NCBI GenBank assembly: GCA_963677165.2
Contig: CAXXSX010000002.1
Span: 1,302,001-1,366,000 of the forward strand
Origin: JAFGXT01 sp963677165
GTDB taxonomy: Bacteria; Verrucomicrobiota; Lentisphaeria; Victivallales; SZUA-371
Reading direction: 5' to 3'
DNA length: 64,000 nucleotides
The notes beneath the pieces are model-generated. The model was not told the DNA's origin, did no database searches, and worked only from the letters and a program-made list of their open reading frames with translations. Below, piece after piece: positions 24,533 to 32,878 of the stretch (position 1 is its first letter; each line of letters starts with the position of its first letter). The position numbers and the translations under genes were made by a program.

Positions 24533-25882
24533 ATGGCAAAAATCACTTTTATGGGTGCCGGCAGTACAGTGTTCGCTAAGAATGTTCTTGGTGACTGCAT
24601 GTATCGAGAATCTCTGCATGACGCGGAAATCGCGCTCTATGACATCGATGCCAAACGTCTGAAAGAATCTCAGGCAATGCTCGATATCCTCAACAAAAAT
24701 ATCAATGAAGGTAGAGCTACAATCAAGTCCTATTTAGGCGTTGAAAATCGTAAAGCCGCCCTTAAGGGGGCTGGATATGTTATCAACTGTATCCAGATTG
24801 GTGGTTACGAACCTTCTACTGTCATTGACTTTGAGATTCCGAAAAAATACGGTTTGCGCCAGACGATAGCCGACACTACTGGTATCGGCGGTATTTTCCG
24901 TGCCCTTCGTACGATTCCGGTAATGTTTGACTTTGCGAAAGACATGGAAGAAGTATGTCCGAATGCCTGGATGCTCAATTATACAAATCCAATGCCTATT
25001 TTGTCCGGAGCCATGCTGCGCGGAACCAACATCAATTATGTCGGTCTTTGCCATTCTGTTCAGGTTGTAGCGCAAAACTTCATGGAACCTCTCGGTGTCT
25101 GGTCCGAAGAACGTGCTAAAAACATTCGCACTAAAGTTGCCGGCATCAACCACATGGCATGGTTGCTGGAAATTACTGAAAACGGCAAAGATATCTATCC
25201 TGAACTGAAAGAACTTTCCGCCAAGAAAATGGCAGAATGGCGTGCTGCCGATAATAAAGATGATAAAAGTGGTGACATGGTTCGTCGTGAACTGATGAAA
25301 TACTTCGGCTACTACATTACCGAATCCTCAGAGCACAATGCCGAATACCATCCGTACTTCATCAAGGACAAATATCCTCATCTGGTTGATGAATTCAATA
25401 TTCCGCTTGACGAATATCCGCGCAGATGTGTCAAACAGATTGAAGACTGGAAGAAGCGTAGTGCCGAATTAACTGAAAATGATGATCTTACTCATGAATC
25501 ATCCCGTGAATTCGGTTCCGGCATCATTCATTCCATTGAAACCAATGAGCCGTACAAAATTGCCGGTAACGTTATGAACAAAGGACTGATTACTAACCTG
25601 CCGTATAACTGTGCGGTTGAAGTTCCGTGCCTGGTAGACGGTAACGGCGTTCAGGGTTGCTATGTCGGTGATTTGCCGGAACAGTGCGCGGCTCTAAACC
25701 GTACTAATATCAATGTTCATTTGATGACGATCGAAGCGGCCATTACCCGTAAGAAAGATTTCATCTATCGTGCAGCAATGCTTGATCCGCACACTGCTTC
25801 CGAACTCAGCATTGATGATATTGTCAGCATGTGTGACGACCTGATCGAAGCCCATGGCGACATGATGCCGAAATACAACTAA
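24533..25882 (+). CDS. melA: GH4 alpha-galactosidase
   Basis: 449 residues, cytoplasmic. GH4 enzymes use NAD+ and a divalent metal and work by an oxidation/elimination route. An N-terminal Rossmann motif (ITFMGAGSTVFAKN, then ALYDID), the N-x-TNPMP segment, and the metal-binding LCHSVQ with the later GINHMAWLLEI match the alpha-galactosidase branch (the CHS signature). ATG with AAGGAG 9 bases upstream. It is divergent from an AraC-type regulator and followed by a bidirectional terminator. Substrate would be imported melibiose-like sugars. Confidence 0.9.
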   Translation: MAKITFMGAGSTVFAKNVLGDCMYRESLHDAEIALYDIDAKRLKESQAMLDILNKNINEGRATIKSYLGVENRKAALKGAGYVINCIQIGGYEPSTVIDFEIPKKYGLRQTIADTTGIGGIFRALRTIPVMFDFAKDMEEVCPNAWMLNYTNPMPILSGAMLRGTNINYVGLCHSVQVVAQNFMEPLGVWSEERAKNIRTKVAGINHMAWLLEITENGKDIYPELKELSAKKMAEWRAADNKDDKSGDMVRRELMKYFGYYITESSEHNAEYHPYFIKDKYPHLVDEFNIPLDEYPRRCVKQIEDWKKRSAELTENDDLTHESSREFGSGIIHSIETNEPYKIAGNVMNKGLITNLPYNCAVEVPCLVDGNGVQGCYVGDLPEQCAALNRTNINVHLMTIEAAITRKKDFIYRAAMLDPHTASELSIDDIVSMCDDLIEAHGDMMPKYN

Positions 25883-25964
25883 ACGGATAGCATCCGCTGG
25901 CGAGTACCGCTTCAAACTGCGGTCGCTAACGCTCCCCGCGTAAGCGGGAAAATGTAAAAAATAT

Positions 25965-26000
25965 AAGCCGTATCCAGTGAAAACCGGATACGGCTTTTTT
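25965..26000. terminator. bidirectional terminator
   Basis: An 11-bp stem AAGCCGTATCC/GGATACGGCTT with T tract on one side and A tract on the other. It serves both the plus gene ending at 25882 and the minus gene ending at 26018. Confidence 0.9.
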
Positions 26001-26017
26001 AATTGAAATAATCTAAA

Positions 26018-26548
26018 TTATTCGTAGCTTATCTGGATATCTGAAAAATAGACAGTACCGCTCGCTTCCTGCAGTCCAACGGAAATTAATACATAAACCG
26101 TATCATCCGGTATTTTTGCTTTCGTCGTAAGTTTTTTCCATGAGAAACTGCCTGATCTTACCTGTCCGACGTTTCCTTCAACCCATCTTTTCTTTCCTGC
26201 TGCAGTTTTATAATAGATCATGAATTTTGTGCCGAAGTATTTTTTCTTAGAAGGGACAGCCACATCTTCCCCTTTCGCATCTGCACTCAGCGTTAATGTT
26301 TTACCTTTTACCTGTGTCGGATCAATTTTAAAACTGATTATTGCTGATTTTTTGGCGTTGTCATTAATGATTTTTACCGCATATTTGTCATTAGGACCGC
26401 CCTTTGGAAGCAATTCAGCAATTTTAGAGTTGCTCCATTTTTTCAGCAGGTCATTCGTACTGCACATGTTGCTGTAGAGCTCAGCGGCCCAGAGGCTACT
26501 GCCGGCAACTGCTAAGATTGCCATTAATAAAATTTTAGAGATTTTCAT
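26018..26548 (-). CDS. secreted beta-sandwich protein, CBM-like
   Basis: 176 residues. The signal peptide (MKISKILLMAILAVAGSSLWA-A) is clear. The rest is a single domain whose pattern (AVKIINDN..., GKTLTLSADAKGED, DTVYVLISVGLQEASGTVYFSDIQI) fits a carbohydrate-binding jelly-roll of the CBM4/9 kind. It is last in the operon 28826-26018 behind a hydrolase and could help bind the same glycan. Confidence 0.65.
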   Translation of the reverse strand: MKISKILLMAILAVAGSSLWAAELYSNMCSTNDLLKKWSNSKIAELLPKGGPNDKYAVKIINDNAKKSAIISFKIDPTQVKGKTLTLSADAKGEDVAVPSKKKYFGTKFMIYYKTAAGKKRWVEGNVGQVRSGSFSWKKLTTKAKIPDDTVYVLISVGLQEASGTVYFSDIQISYE

Positions 26549-26593
26549 TTTTAAACTTCCTTTCTTTGTTTTAAAGATGAAACTTAAAGACTA

Positions 26594-28153
26594 TTATAAT
26601 GTTTGTTCCAGAATTAACAACACTAGTGTTTTGCCCGGAACCGTGTACTCTTTCAGTTTTGGTTTGAAGATGATTTTTTTATCAATAAGTTTGATGTCAG
26701 TTTGTTTTGCGGTGTTGTGTGAATGCAGGCTCGTGGCGGTTAAGGTGATTTCCCGCAAGAGGTTATAGCTGCCTTTTTTGAAGTTAAATGTTGTTTTTCG
26801 GCTGGTGTTCGGCAGGCGGTTATTCAGCAGTACATAAATTTTTCCGTTTTTTCCTTTGATTGCCGCCGATGAAAAATTATATTTCTTTGAATTACAGTCG
26901 GTATATTTTCCATCCACTTTGCAATTGATTACCTGTGAACCGTATGGCACCATGGCAAACAGTTTAAACATATCGGCGATACCGGTCAGATAATATTTTC
27001 CACTCTTCCTGTCACGATAAATCAACCCCCATGGACCTGCGCAATGCGAGTGATATGTCATGGCCCCGACTTCGGGATTATTGATCATCAGGATCATCCA
27101 TTCCGCGGTATCAAGGCAACCGATCAGCGCATGAGTTTGATACCAGTTTTTTCGCCAGTTTTTTTCTCCTTTTTCCCTGCCTGGAGGCCACTTCGCATGT
27201 TCAGACATGTATAGTTTAATATTGGGATTCGAACAGTTTTTGATATCTTTAATCAAAGCGTTAATGAATTGAAGAGTATATTCCGGTTTATGTCCGCGAT
27301 AGTAGGGATGAAACGACAAGTAGTTGAGTTCCGGAGCCAATTCCTTCAGAACTTTACGGTGCCAGTTTTTCCAGTTTTTTTTCTGTGACCTTGCCCAGGG
27401 GGCGGTGGCGGCCAAAGCGGCAAATACCGCATCCGGCTGTATTGCGCGAATTGCTTTGATCGTTTTTTTACAACGGCTGATATAATCATCGACTGAAATC
27501 TTGTGACTGCCCCAATCGAGCTCGTTTCCGAGTTCCCAGATTACCGGGACGACAGGTTTATCCAGTCCGTAAGCTTTGCGTTTTGCTCCCCATTTTGTGT
27601 TGGCGTTGCCCATAAAGAATTCCGCCAGATCTCCGGCATCTTTCGGTGTATCCAGTGTCATATTTACGGTCCAGACAAATTCAGCGGCAGGATACACTTC
27701 CCTGATACTGTTGATCCACTCTACCGGCCCGGCAATTTGTTTCTTCGGTCCGGCCCAGTTTATCGTTTTTTGCGCGAGCCGTGTGGGCATTGGGCCAACG
27801 GCTTTTTTCCATTGCAGATATTGAGAGCTGGTACCGGACATACGGTTCAGCGGAAACGGAACTCCTTTTACTGCCTTAAGGTAATTGGGATTCAGTACAG
27901 GAAGAGCAGATGTATTTTTCGCCACTTGTAGTCCTTCAAGTCCGCGCCAGTTGAAATTGTAACCGAACAGATACGAACGGTAAATATTAAATGATTTTGA
28001 GCTGTCTATGCTGATCTGAGCAGGAAGCGACTCCGGTGTAGAAATTTTGTTGTCCGACAGCTTTATGCCATCGTATTCGTGTCCGGCTCCGGTTTCTGCA
28101 TGAGACATTACACAAAATGTTCCCAACAGCAGCAAATTGAGAAATAAACGCAT
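26594..28153 (-). CDS. secreted clan GH-A glycoside hydrolase, arabinofuranosidase-like
   Basis: 519 residues with a signal peptide (cleavage near SHA-E). The (beta/alpha)8 barrel has the acid/base E211 in WELGNELDWG and the nucleophile E318 in LYMSEHAKWP, with SFHPYYRG between, as in clan GH-A. The C-terminal beta-sandwich (about 400-519) is as in GH51, GH39 and GH79 relatives. GH51-like arabinofuranosidase is my best guess. It follows a prepilin-like gene by 37 bases and is under the regulator at 28995. Confidence 0.7.
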   Translation of the reverse strand: MRLFLNLLLLGTFCVMSHAETGAGHEYDGIKLSDNKISTPESLPAQISIDSSKSFNIYRSYLFGYNFNWRGLEGLQVAKNTSALPVLNPNYLKAVKGVPFPLNRMSGTSSQYLQWKKAVGPMPTRLAQKTINWAGPKKQIAGPVEWINSIREVYPAAEFVWTVNMTLDTPKDAGDLAEFFMGNANTKWGAKRKAYGLDKPVVPVIWELGNELDWGSHKISVDDYISRCKKTIKAIRAIQPDAVFAALAATAPWARSQKKNWKNWHRKVLKELAPELNYLSFHPYYRGHKPEYTLQFINALIKDIKNCSNPNIKLYMSEHAKWPPGREKGEKNWRKNWYQTHALIGCLDTAEWMILMINNPEVGAMTYHSHCAGPWGLIYRDRKSGKYYLTGIADMFKLFAMVPYGSQVINCKVDGKYTDCNSKKYNFSSAAIKGKNGKIYVLLNNRLPNTSRKTTFNFKKGSYNLLREITLTATSLHSHNTAKQTDIKLIDKKIIFKPKLKEYTVPGKTLVLLILEQTL

Positions 28154-28190
28154 ATTAATTTACTTTCTTCTATTTTTGAATTGATATAAA

Positions 28191-28826
28191 TTATTGATGG
28201 ATAGGAACCCATGACGAATAGTCTGTAACTCCGCTGGTTTTATCGCGAGGGCCAACCAGCCCGACATGGCCATCCATATAAAGAACATTTGCGGTTTTAT
28301 TATGCCTGGGCTCGAGAGCATTGGTATCGCCGGAAGTAGGCCACCAGCGCCACTGTGCGTAATTATATCCGGTTTCAAAGCTTGTTCCATCAACGAGCAG
28401 GACTTTCTGAGTCGTTTTTCTCCATTTGGGACGGTATCTGGAAATAACATCACGGGAGTCGATATAATTACGCATGGAATTTAAGGCATAATAGTTTAAT
28501 CCTTCACCTCTTGATGAAACGGAGGAACATCTAAGGACTTTCGGCAGCCGTTTGGACTCTTTCAGGTGGTAATACCAGTAATCCTGGCCACTCCAGCGTC
28601 CGGAAGGATCATTAAATGTCTGGAATGATTTCATAAGCCATTCATTGTTGTCATCAATATATGAATTGATTGCCAGAAAATACTGCTTTTCATTGTTTGC
28701 GCAATTGATGCCTTTTGCCCGGTCGCGTGCCTTGTTTAGAGACGGAAGCAGTAATGACGCCAGTATCGCAATGATAGCGATCACAACCAGGAGTTCGATG
28801 AGTGTGAAATTACGGTGTTTTTGCAT
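28191..28826 (-). CDS. prepilin-like protein with DGH tail motif
   Basis: 211 residues. The N-terminus MQKHRNFTLIELLVVIAIIAILASLLLP has the prepilin cleavage motif (basic leader, then FTLIE with the Glu at +5) and a hydrophobic helix. The globular part ends with VLYMDGHVGL, the DGH motif typical of the many pilin-like proteins of Lentisphaerota and Planctomycetota. Expected in the inner membrane or envelope, processed by a prepilin peptidase. First gene of the operon with the GH-A enzyme. Confidence 0.85.
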   Translation of the reverse strand: MQKHRNFTLIELLVVIAIIAILASLLLPSLNKARDRAKGINCANNEKQYFLAINSYIDDNNEWLMKSFQTFNDPSGRWSGQDYWYYHLKESKRLPKVLRCSSVSSRGEGLNYYALNSMRNYIDSRDVISRYRPKWRKTTQKVLLVDGTSFETGYNYAQWRWWPTSGDTNALEPRHNKTANVLYMDGHVGLVGPRDKTSGVTDYSSWVPIHQ

Positions 28827-28862
28827 GAGAATTCTCCCTTTCTTTCTCCATTATATAACTAT

Positions 28863-28914
28863 TGCTATGCTTTTGTATAGTAATAGTTATATCATATGAT
28901 TGGGCTCATGTCAA
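28863..28914 (-). promoter_or_regulatory. promoter and operator of the prepilin-hydrolase operon
   Basis: On the minus strand: -35 TTGACA (28914-28909), 17-base spacer, -10 TATAAC (28891-28886). Just downstream is the near-palindrome CTATGCTTTTGTATAG (28865-28880), flanked by AACTATT/AATAGTT arms. The same site, with one base changed, lies at 28955-28970 in front of the divergent regulator. Confidence 0.7.
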
Positions 28915-28932
28915 TATATCAGGGTAATTTAC

Positions 28933-28973
28933 TTGCAAAATTACCTATTTAGTGCTATGCTTATGTATAGTAA
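28933..28973 (+). promoter_or_regulatory. promoter and operator of the hybrid regulator gene
   Basis: -35 TTGCAA (28933-28938), 17-base spacer, -10 TATGCT (28956-28961), overlapped by CTATGCTTATGTATAG (28955-28970). The two sites are 90 bases apart, so one regulator would control both directions. Confidence 0.6.
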
Positions 28974-28994
28974 ATAAAATAGGAAAGCATACCG

Positions 28995-29999
28995 ATGCCG
29001 GATTATAAACAGGCGGATATTGCAGAAGAAATCGAGAAACGTATCGTTGATGGGCGTTATGAGGACAAGTTGCCGTCAGCCACGGATCTTTCTGGCGAAT
29101 TTAATGTAAACATCCGTACCATGTCGAAATCTCTGTCTTTATTGGCAAAAAAGCATATCATTGTCAAGAAACGCGGTATCGGGGCGTTTGTCAATAAACA
29201 AAAAGCTCCGTTGATTTTGGTAAATTACAGGTCGCCCGGTGATATTCGCGAGAGCAGTTATCATTCGATGATCTGGAATGGGATCAAAGACAAGGCGGAG
29301 ACACTTGGTTGTAAGTTGGAGCTGGAGTCGCGTTACAGTGGAGCTCTGGATTGTTTTGATGGAATCATTCAGTTTGACCATGGTCTTACGAATAAGTATG
29401 ATGAAATGGACAAAAAGAAGATTCCTTTTGTGGTAATTGAACATGTTCCGGATGTTCATGTCGCATCCGTTTCTGCTGATGTTTACGGGGCATTGTACGA
29501 TGTTTTCTGCCAGTTATATCGTTCCGGCGTTCAGAAGGTTGCTTATATTGGAATGACGACCAGCCGGAGTCTTACAACAGACGTAAGAAAGTTTCATGCC
29601 TGGCAGGAAGCGACAGACGATATGCTTCAGGAGATTGAATATGATCTTGTTCAACATGTCTGGCCGTTGCCCGAAAATTCATATGCGGCGATGAAGAAAA
29701 TTCTCAAGCGGGAAATTCCTGATGTCGTATTTACGACCAGTGATCTTATGGCTGCCGGTATTTATAAGGCGTTGCGGGAAGCAGACCTGAGAATTCCTGA
29801 AGATGTCAATGTTTTGGGATGCGATGGATTGAATATTGATCTAAATCCTCAGCTTGCGACAATCAGGGTACCACGTTATGAAATGGGTGCCAAAGCCATT
29901 GAGTTGTTGATGGAGATGATACGCGAACCCGGACGGCGTTCTCGAAAAAAACTTTCCATTAATGCTGAATTTGTTCCCGGAGATTCCTTGAAACTATAA
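28995..29999 (+). CDS. GntR-head, LacI-type sensor hybrid regulator
   Basis: 334 residues. A GntR winged helix (QADIAEEIEKRIVDGRYEDKLPSATDLSGEFNVNIRTMSKSLSLLAKKHIIVKKRGIGAFV) is joined at about residue 70 to a periplasmic-binding-like sugar sensor of the LacI type (ILVNYRSPGD..., IDLNPQLATIRVPRYEMGAKAIELL). Divergent from the prepilin/GH-A operon, sharing twin operators, so it most likely represses that operon until an oligosaccharide binds. Confidence 0.88.
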   Translation: MPDYKQADIAEEIEKRIVDGRYEDKLPSATDLSGEFNVNIRTMSKSLSLLAKKHIIVKKRGIGAFVNKQKAPLILVNYRSPGDIRESSYHSMIWNGIKDKAETLGCKLELESRYSGALDCFDGIIQFDHGLTNKYDEMDKKKIPFVVIEHVPDVHVASVSADVYGALYDVFCQLYRSGVQKVAYIGMTTSRSLTTDVRKFHAWQEATDDMLQEIEYDLVQHVWPLPENSYAAMKKILKREIPDVVFTTSDLMAAGIYKALREADLRIPEDVNVLGCDGLNIDLNPQLATIRVPRYEMGAKAIELLMEMIREPGRRSRKKLSINAEFVPGDSLKL

Positions 30000-30137
30000 T
30001 CTCTTCCTTGGTTTATAAGCCTCGGTCTACAAGCCTTGTATTATTTTTTTTTGCACGTATTTTATTACTATATACAGGGAGAGGCTGCATTATTCCTGTT
30101 TCCCTGAAACCGCAAACTATTTATAAGGGGAAATATC

Positions 30138-30560
30138 ATGGATTATCGACAATTTGGCAGTAGCTACATGCTGCGTATTGACAAGGGCGAAGATATTATT
30201 TCCGTTTTGAAGGACTTTTGTAAGGACAAACAGGTTAAACTTGGAACTGTTACCGCGATCGGCGCGGTCAACGATATCGAGATTGGACTGTTTAATACCA
30301 CAGAAAAAAAATATTACGCCAACACTTATCGTGAAGATATGGAAATCACCTCATTTCAAGGCAATATTTCCACAATGGATGGTGAGACCTACCTCCATAT
30401 TCACGGAGCTTTTTCCAATATAACCAATGAAACCCGCGGCGGACATGTCAACCGGGCGATCGTGGGGGCGACCTGTGAACTGGTTATCACTACTGTTCCG
30501 GGAGAAATCGACCGTAAATTCAACGAAGAAATCGGCCTTAATCTGATAGAGTTTAAGTAA
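30138..30560 (+). CDS. PPC-domain (DUF296) protein
   Basis: 140 residues, a single PPC/DUF296 domain: FGSSYMLRIDKGEDIISVLKDFCKDKQVKLGTVTAIGAVNDIEIGLFN and a GETYLHIHGAFSN stretch whose histidines form the metal-like site. In bacteria the domain forms trimers of unclear role. ATG with AAGGGG 9 bases upstream. The next gene starts 2 bases after its stop. Confidence 0.88.
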   Translation: MDYRQFGSSYMLRIDKGEDIISVLKDFCKDKQVKLGTVTAIGAVNDIEIGLFNTTEKKYYANTYREDMEITSFQGNISTMDGETYLHIHGAFSNITNETRGGHVNRAIVGATCELVITTVPGEIDRKFNEEIGLNLIEFK

Positions 30561-30562
30561 TA

Positions 30563-32026
30563 ATGAGAAATAAAGCGGTACTTTTGTTTTTTACGTTGTT
30601 CGCATCTTTGGCCGGGATTGCCGGAATCAAGGTGCAGAATGCCAATAAGATCATAACAGATTATCATGAGAATGCGGTAAAAGCGGACAGCTTGTATAAA
30701 TCGCGACGAATTATTGTCAGCGGTAAAGTTTCCGCTGTTTTTCGTGATAAAGATAGTCGTTTGTGCGTGGAAATGCGTAGTGGAAAGGGCAGGTCTTTTC
30801 CTGCTCTGTTTATGTATTTCGAGGACAAATATGCCGAAGAAGTGCTGGTTCTGAAAAAGGGAGAGGATACATCCATTGAGACAACATGCCGTGGAGCGGG
30901 CCGAATCAATCATAAGAAAATCTTTTGTGAAGAGAGCCGGGTGGTTTCCGGCTCCGGTCATTCGGTTGCTACCGGTAATGATAAGTCTGTGAGTTCCGTT
31001 ATTACCATTGAAGGAAAAAAAGGAAATGGGACTGGCTTCATTGCCATGTTTCATGGACGTAAAGTGTTGATAACCAATACTCATGTGCTGTTTGGAAATT
31101 TTGGGCTGAAATTCTTGGATATGGATAATGAACGTCTGAAGATCAGTAAGATAAGGTTTGCCCGGGACAGGGATATCGCAATTCTTGATGTTGTCGACTG
31201 CAAGGCACCGCCGCTGGTGATTACCGGAGATATCAATGGTTCGTTTATTGACCAGAAAGTATATGTGTATGGCAATACGAAGGGCGCTGGAGTAAATAAT
31301 CGGGTTGTTGGAAAAATTATTGGAGTAGGACCTGTGCTTATTGAGCTCGAAGCCGAAGGAGATGGATTGGTCAATGGCAACAGTGGTAGTCCGGTGCTTG
31401 TCGGAAAACGTGTGGCAGGCGTATATACCTTTGATCTGGTTCCCTCCAGAATTTCCTTGTTGAAGGTACTTGTTACAAATAAGACCGGGATTAGAAAGTT
31501 TGCCCATCGGGTCGATAACATCCGTGACGATGATCTCCAGCTGTATGATAAAAGAACATTCTCGAAAGATAAAAAGGTTTATAACCAGGTGACCCGTTCC
31601 GTCAATATGCTGGGTGCTTTTCTCAACCATCGCTGGAGAATGAAACAACTTCAGGACGAACGTGATATTAACAAATTCCGGGAATTGCAGACATTCGCGG
31701 ACAAGTGGAACATAGCCGTAACTACCTATGTGAGGTACACCAGCGATCCGAAATATAAGACGTTGGCAAGCACAAATCCTTTCAAGCAGCAGTTGGCAAA
31801 ATTTCGGCTGGACCTTGTCAGAACTATGGATAAAAGCTCAAAATACCGATTCCGCTATAATTATATAAATAATTGCGTAAAGGAAGAGCAGAAAAAATTC
31901 CGTACCTTGCTGGAAGTTTTTGATGACAGGTGTGATAAAATCATTAAATCGCATGACAGTGATCCACTTAAGTCGGTCAGAGAGGAAAATAAGCATGGCA
32001 GGAATAATACCCTTTCAATTCGATGA
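30563..32026 (+). CDS. secreted trypsin-like serine protease with N-terminal OB-type domain
   Basis: 487 residues with a signal peptide (LFFTLFASLAGIAG). Residues about 30-115 look like an OB-fold of the tRNA_anti-like kind (SLYKSRRIIVSGKVSAVFRDKDSRLCVEM). The protease domain has H174 in NTHV, D204 in RDIAIL and S274 in GNSGSP, in trypsin/HtrA order. No PDZ domain follows; instead there is a helical, basic tail of 180 residues. Start overlaps the end of the PPC gene, so they are coupled. Role and target unknown. Confidence 0.75.
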   Translation: MRNKAVLLFFTLFASLAGIAGIKVQNANKIITDYHENAVKADSLYKSRRIIVSGKVSAVFRDKDSRLCVEMRSGKGRSFPALFMYFEDKYAEEVLVLKKGEDTSIETTCRGAGRINHKKIFCEESRVVSGSGHSVATGNDKSVSSVITIEGKKGNGTGFIAMFHGRKVLITNTHVLFGNFGLKFLDMDNERLKISKIRFARDRDIAILDVVDCKAPPLVITGDINGSFIDQKVYVYGNTKGAGVNNRVVGKIIGVGPVLIELEAEGDGLVNGNSGSPVLVGKRVAGVYTFDLVPSRISLLKVLVTNKTGIRKFAHRVDNIRDDDLQLYDKRTFSKDKKVYNQVTRSVNMLGAFLNHRWRMKQLQDERDINKFRELQTFADKWNIAVTTYVRYTSDPKYKTLASTNPFKQQLAKFRLDLVRTMDKSSKYRFRYNYINNCVKEEQKKFRTLLEVFDDRCDKIIKSHDSDPLKSVREENKHGRNNTLSIR

Positions 32027-32105
32027 TAATAGATATTGCAAAATACTGAAATCAGTGTAACTTATAAACTTGATTTAAACTCAGCGGGAAGGTTTCAGTA
32101 TCGTT

Positions 32106-32666
32106 ATGAAAGCAGTTAAAACAACACTTGAAGATGTAGTCGTTGTAGAGCCGAAAGTATTCGCGGATAATCGTGGATTTTTTATGGAAAGTTATAACCG
32201 TAAAACCATGACCGAGATCGGAATTCCACACGAATTTGTTCAGGATAATCATTCTGCTTCAAGAAAAAATACTCTTCGCGGACTGCACTATCAAATTAAC
32301 CATCCTCAGGATAAGCTGGTACGATGTACTGTCGGGCGTGTGTATGACGTTGTGGTTGATATCAGGCGCGGTTCTCCGACCTTTGGACGCTGGGAGGGTT
32401 TTGTTCTCAGTTCGGATAATAAGAGAATGCTTTTCGTTCCAAAAGGCTTTGCTCACGGGTTTTGCGTACTAAGCGACTACGCTGAGTTCTGCTATAAATG
32501 CACTGACTACTGGTACCCGGAAGACGAACGCGGTATCATGTGGAATGACCCCGAAATAGGCGTACAATGGCCGCTTGACGGCGAACCGGTCCTTTCTGGA
32601 AAGGATCTGAAAAATTCCTCATTAAAAGATGCTGACCTCTGGTTTGAATACGGCAAAAATTGCTGA
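32106..32666 (+). CDS. rfbC: dTDP-4-dehydrorhamnose 3,5-epimerase
   Basis: 186 residues, normal length. It makes dTDP-4-keto-L-rhamnose from the keto-6-deoxyglucose form on the path to L-rhamnose for surface glycans. The cupin barrel motifs are present: D-RGFFMESYN, DNHSASRKNTLRGLHYQ (catalytic His), VDIRRGSPTFG, VPKGFAHGF and YKCTDYWYPEDERG. The other dTDP-rhamnose genes are not in the window. The ATG has no strong ribosome site. Confidence 0.95.
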   Translation: MKAVKTTLEDVVVVEPKVFADNRGFFMESYNRKTMTEIGIPHEFVQDNHSASRKNTLRGLHYQINHPQDKLVRCTVGRVYDVVVDIRRGSPTFGRWEGFVLSSDNKRMLFVPKGFAHGFCVLSDYAEFCYKCTDYWYPEDERGIMWNDPEIGVQWPLDGEPVLSGKDLKNSSLKDADLWFEYGKNC

Positions 32667-32747
32667 ATAACGGATTTTTTTGAACTTAATTTTAAAAACG
32701 ACGGAAGAATAACGGACAAATAACGGACGGGAATTTTTCTTCTGGCG

Positions 32748-32875
32748 AATAAATAAAAAAGCCGCGAAACAATAATATCTCACTGAATACTGTCCGGTGG
32801 TCATTCAACGACGACCAGCGGACTTTGTTCCGGCATTCCCGGTTGAATTATTATTGTTACGCTGCTTTTATTTTT
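32748..32875 (+). repeat. intergenic repeat after rfbC
   Basis: AAAAAGCCGCGAA followed by AATAATAT and CACTGAATACTGTCCGG recalls the repeat after kdgK at 9229-9267. A small GACGACCAGCGG palindromic part follows. Both copies sit at the 3' end of a plus-strand gene. Confidence 0.45.
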
Positions 32876-32878
32876 TTA

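Noticed and set aside
30401..31648. 415-residue minus-strand frame opposite the protease
   Set aside because: Shadow frame. The plus-strand frame carries an intact H-D-S triad.
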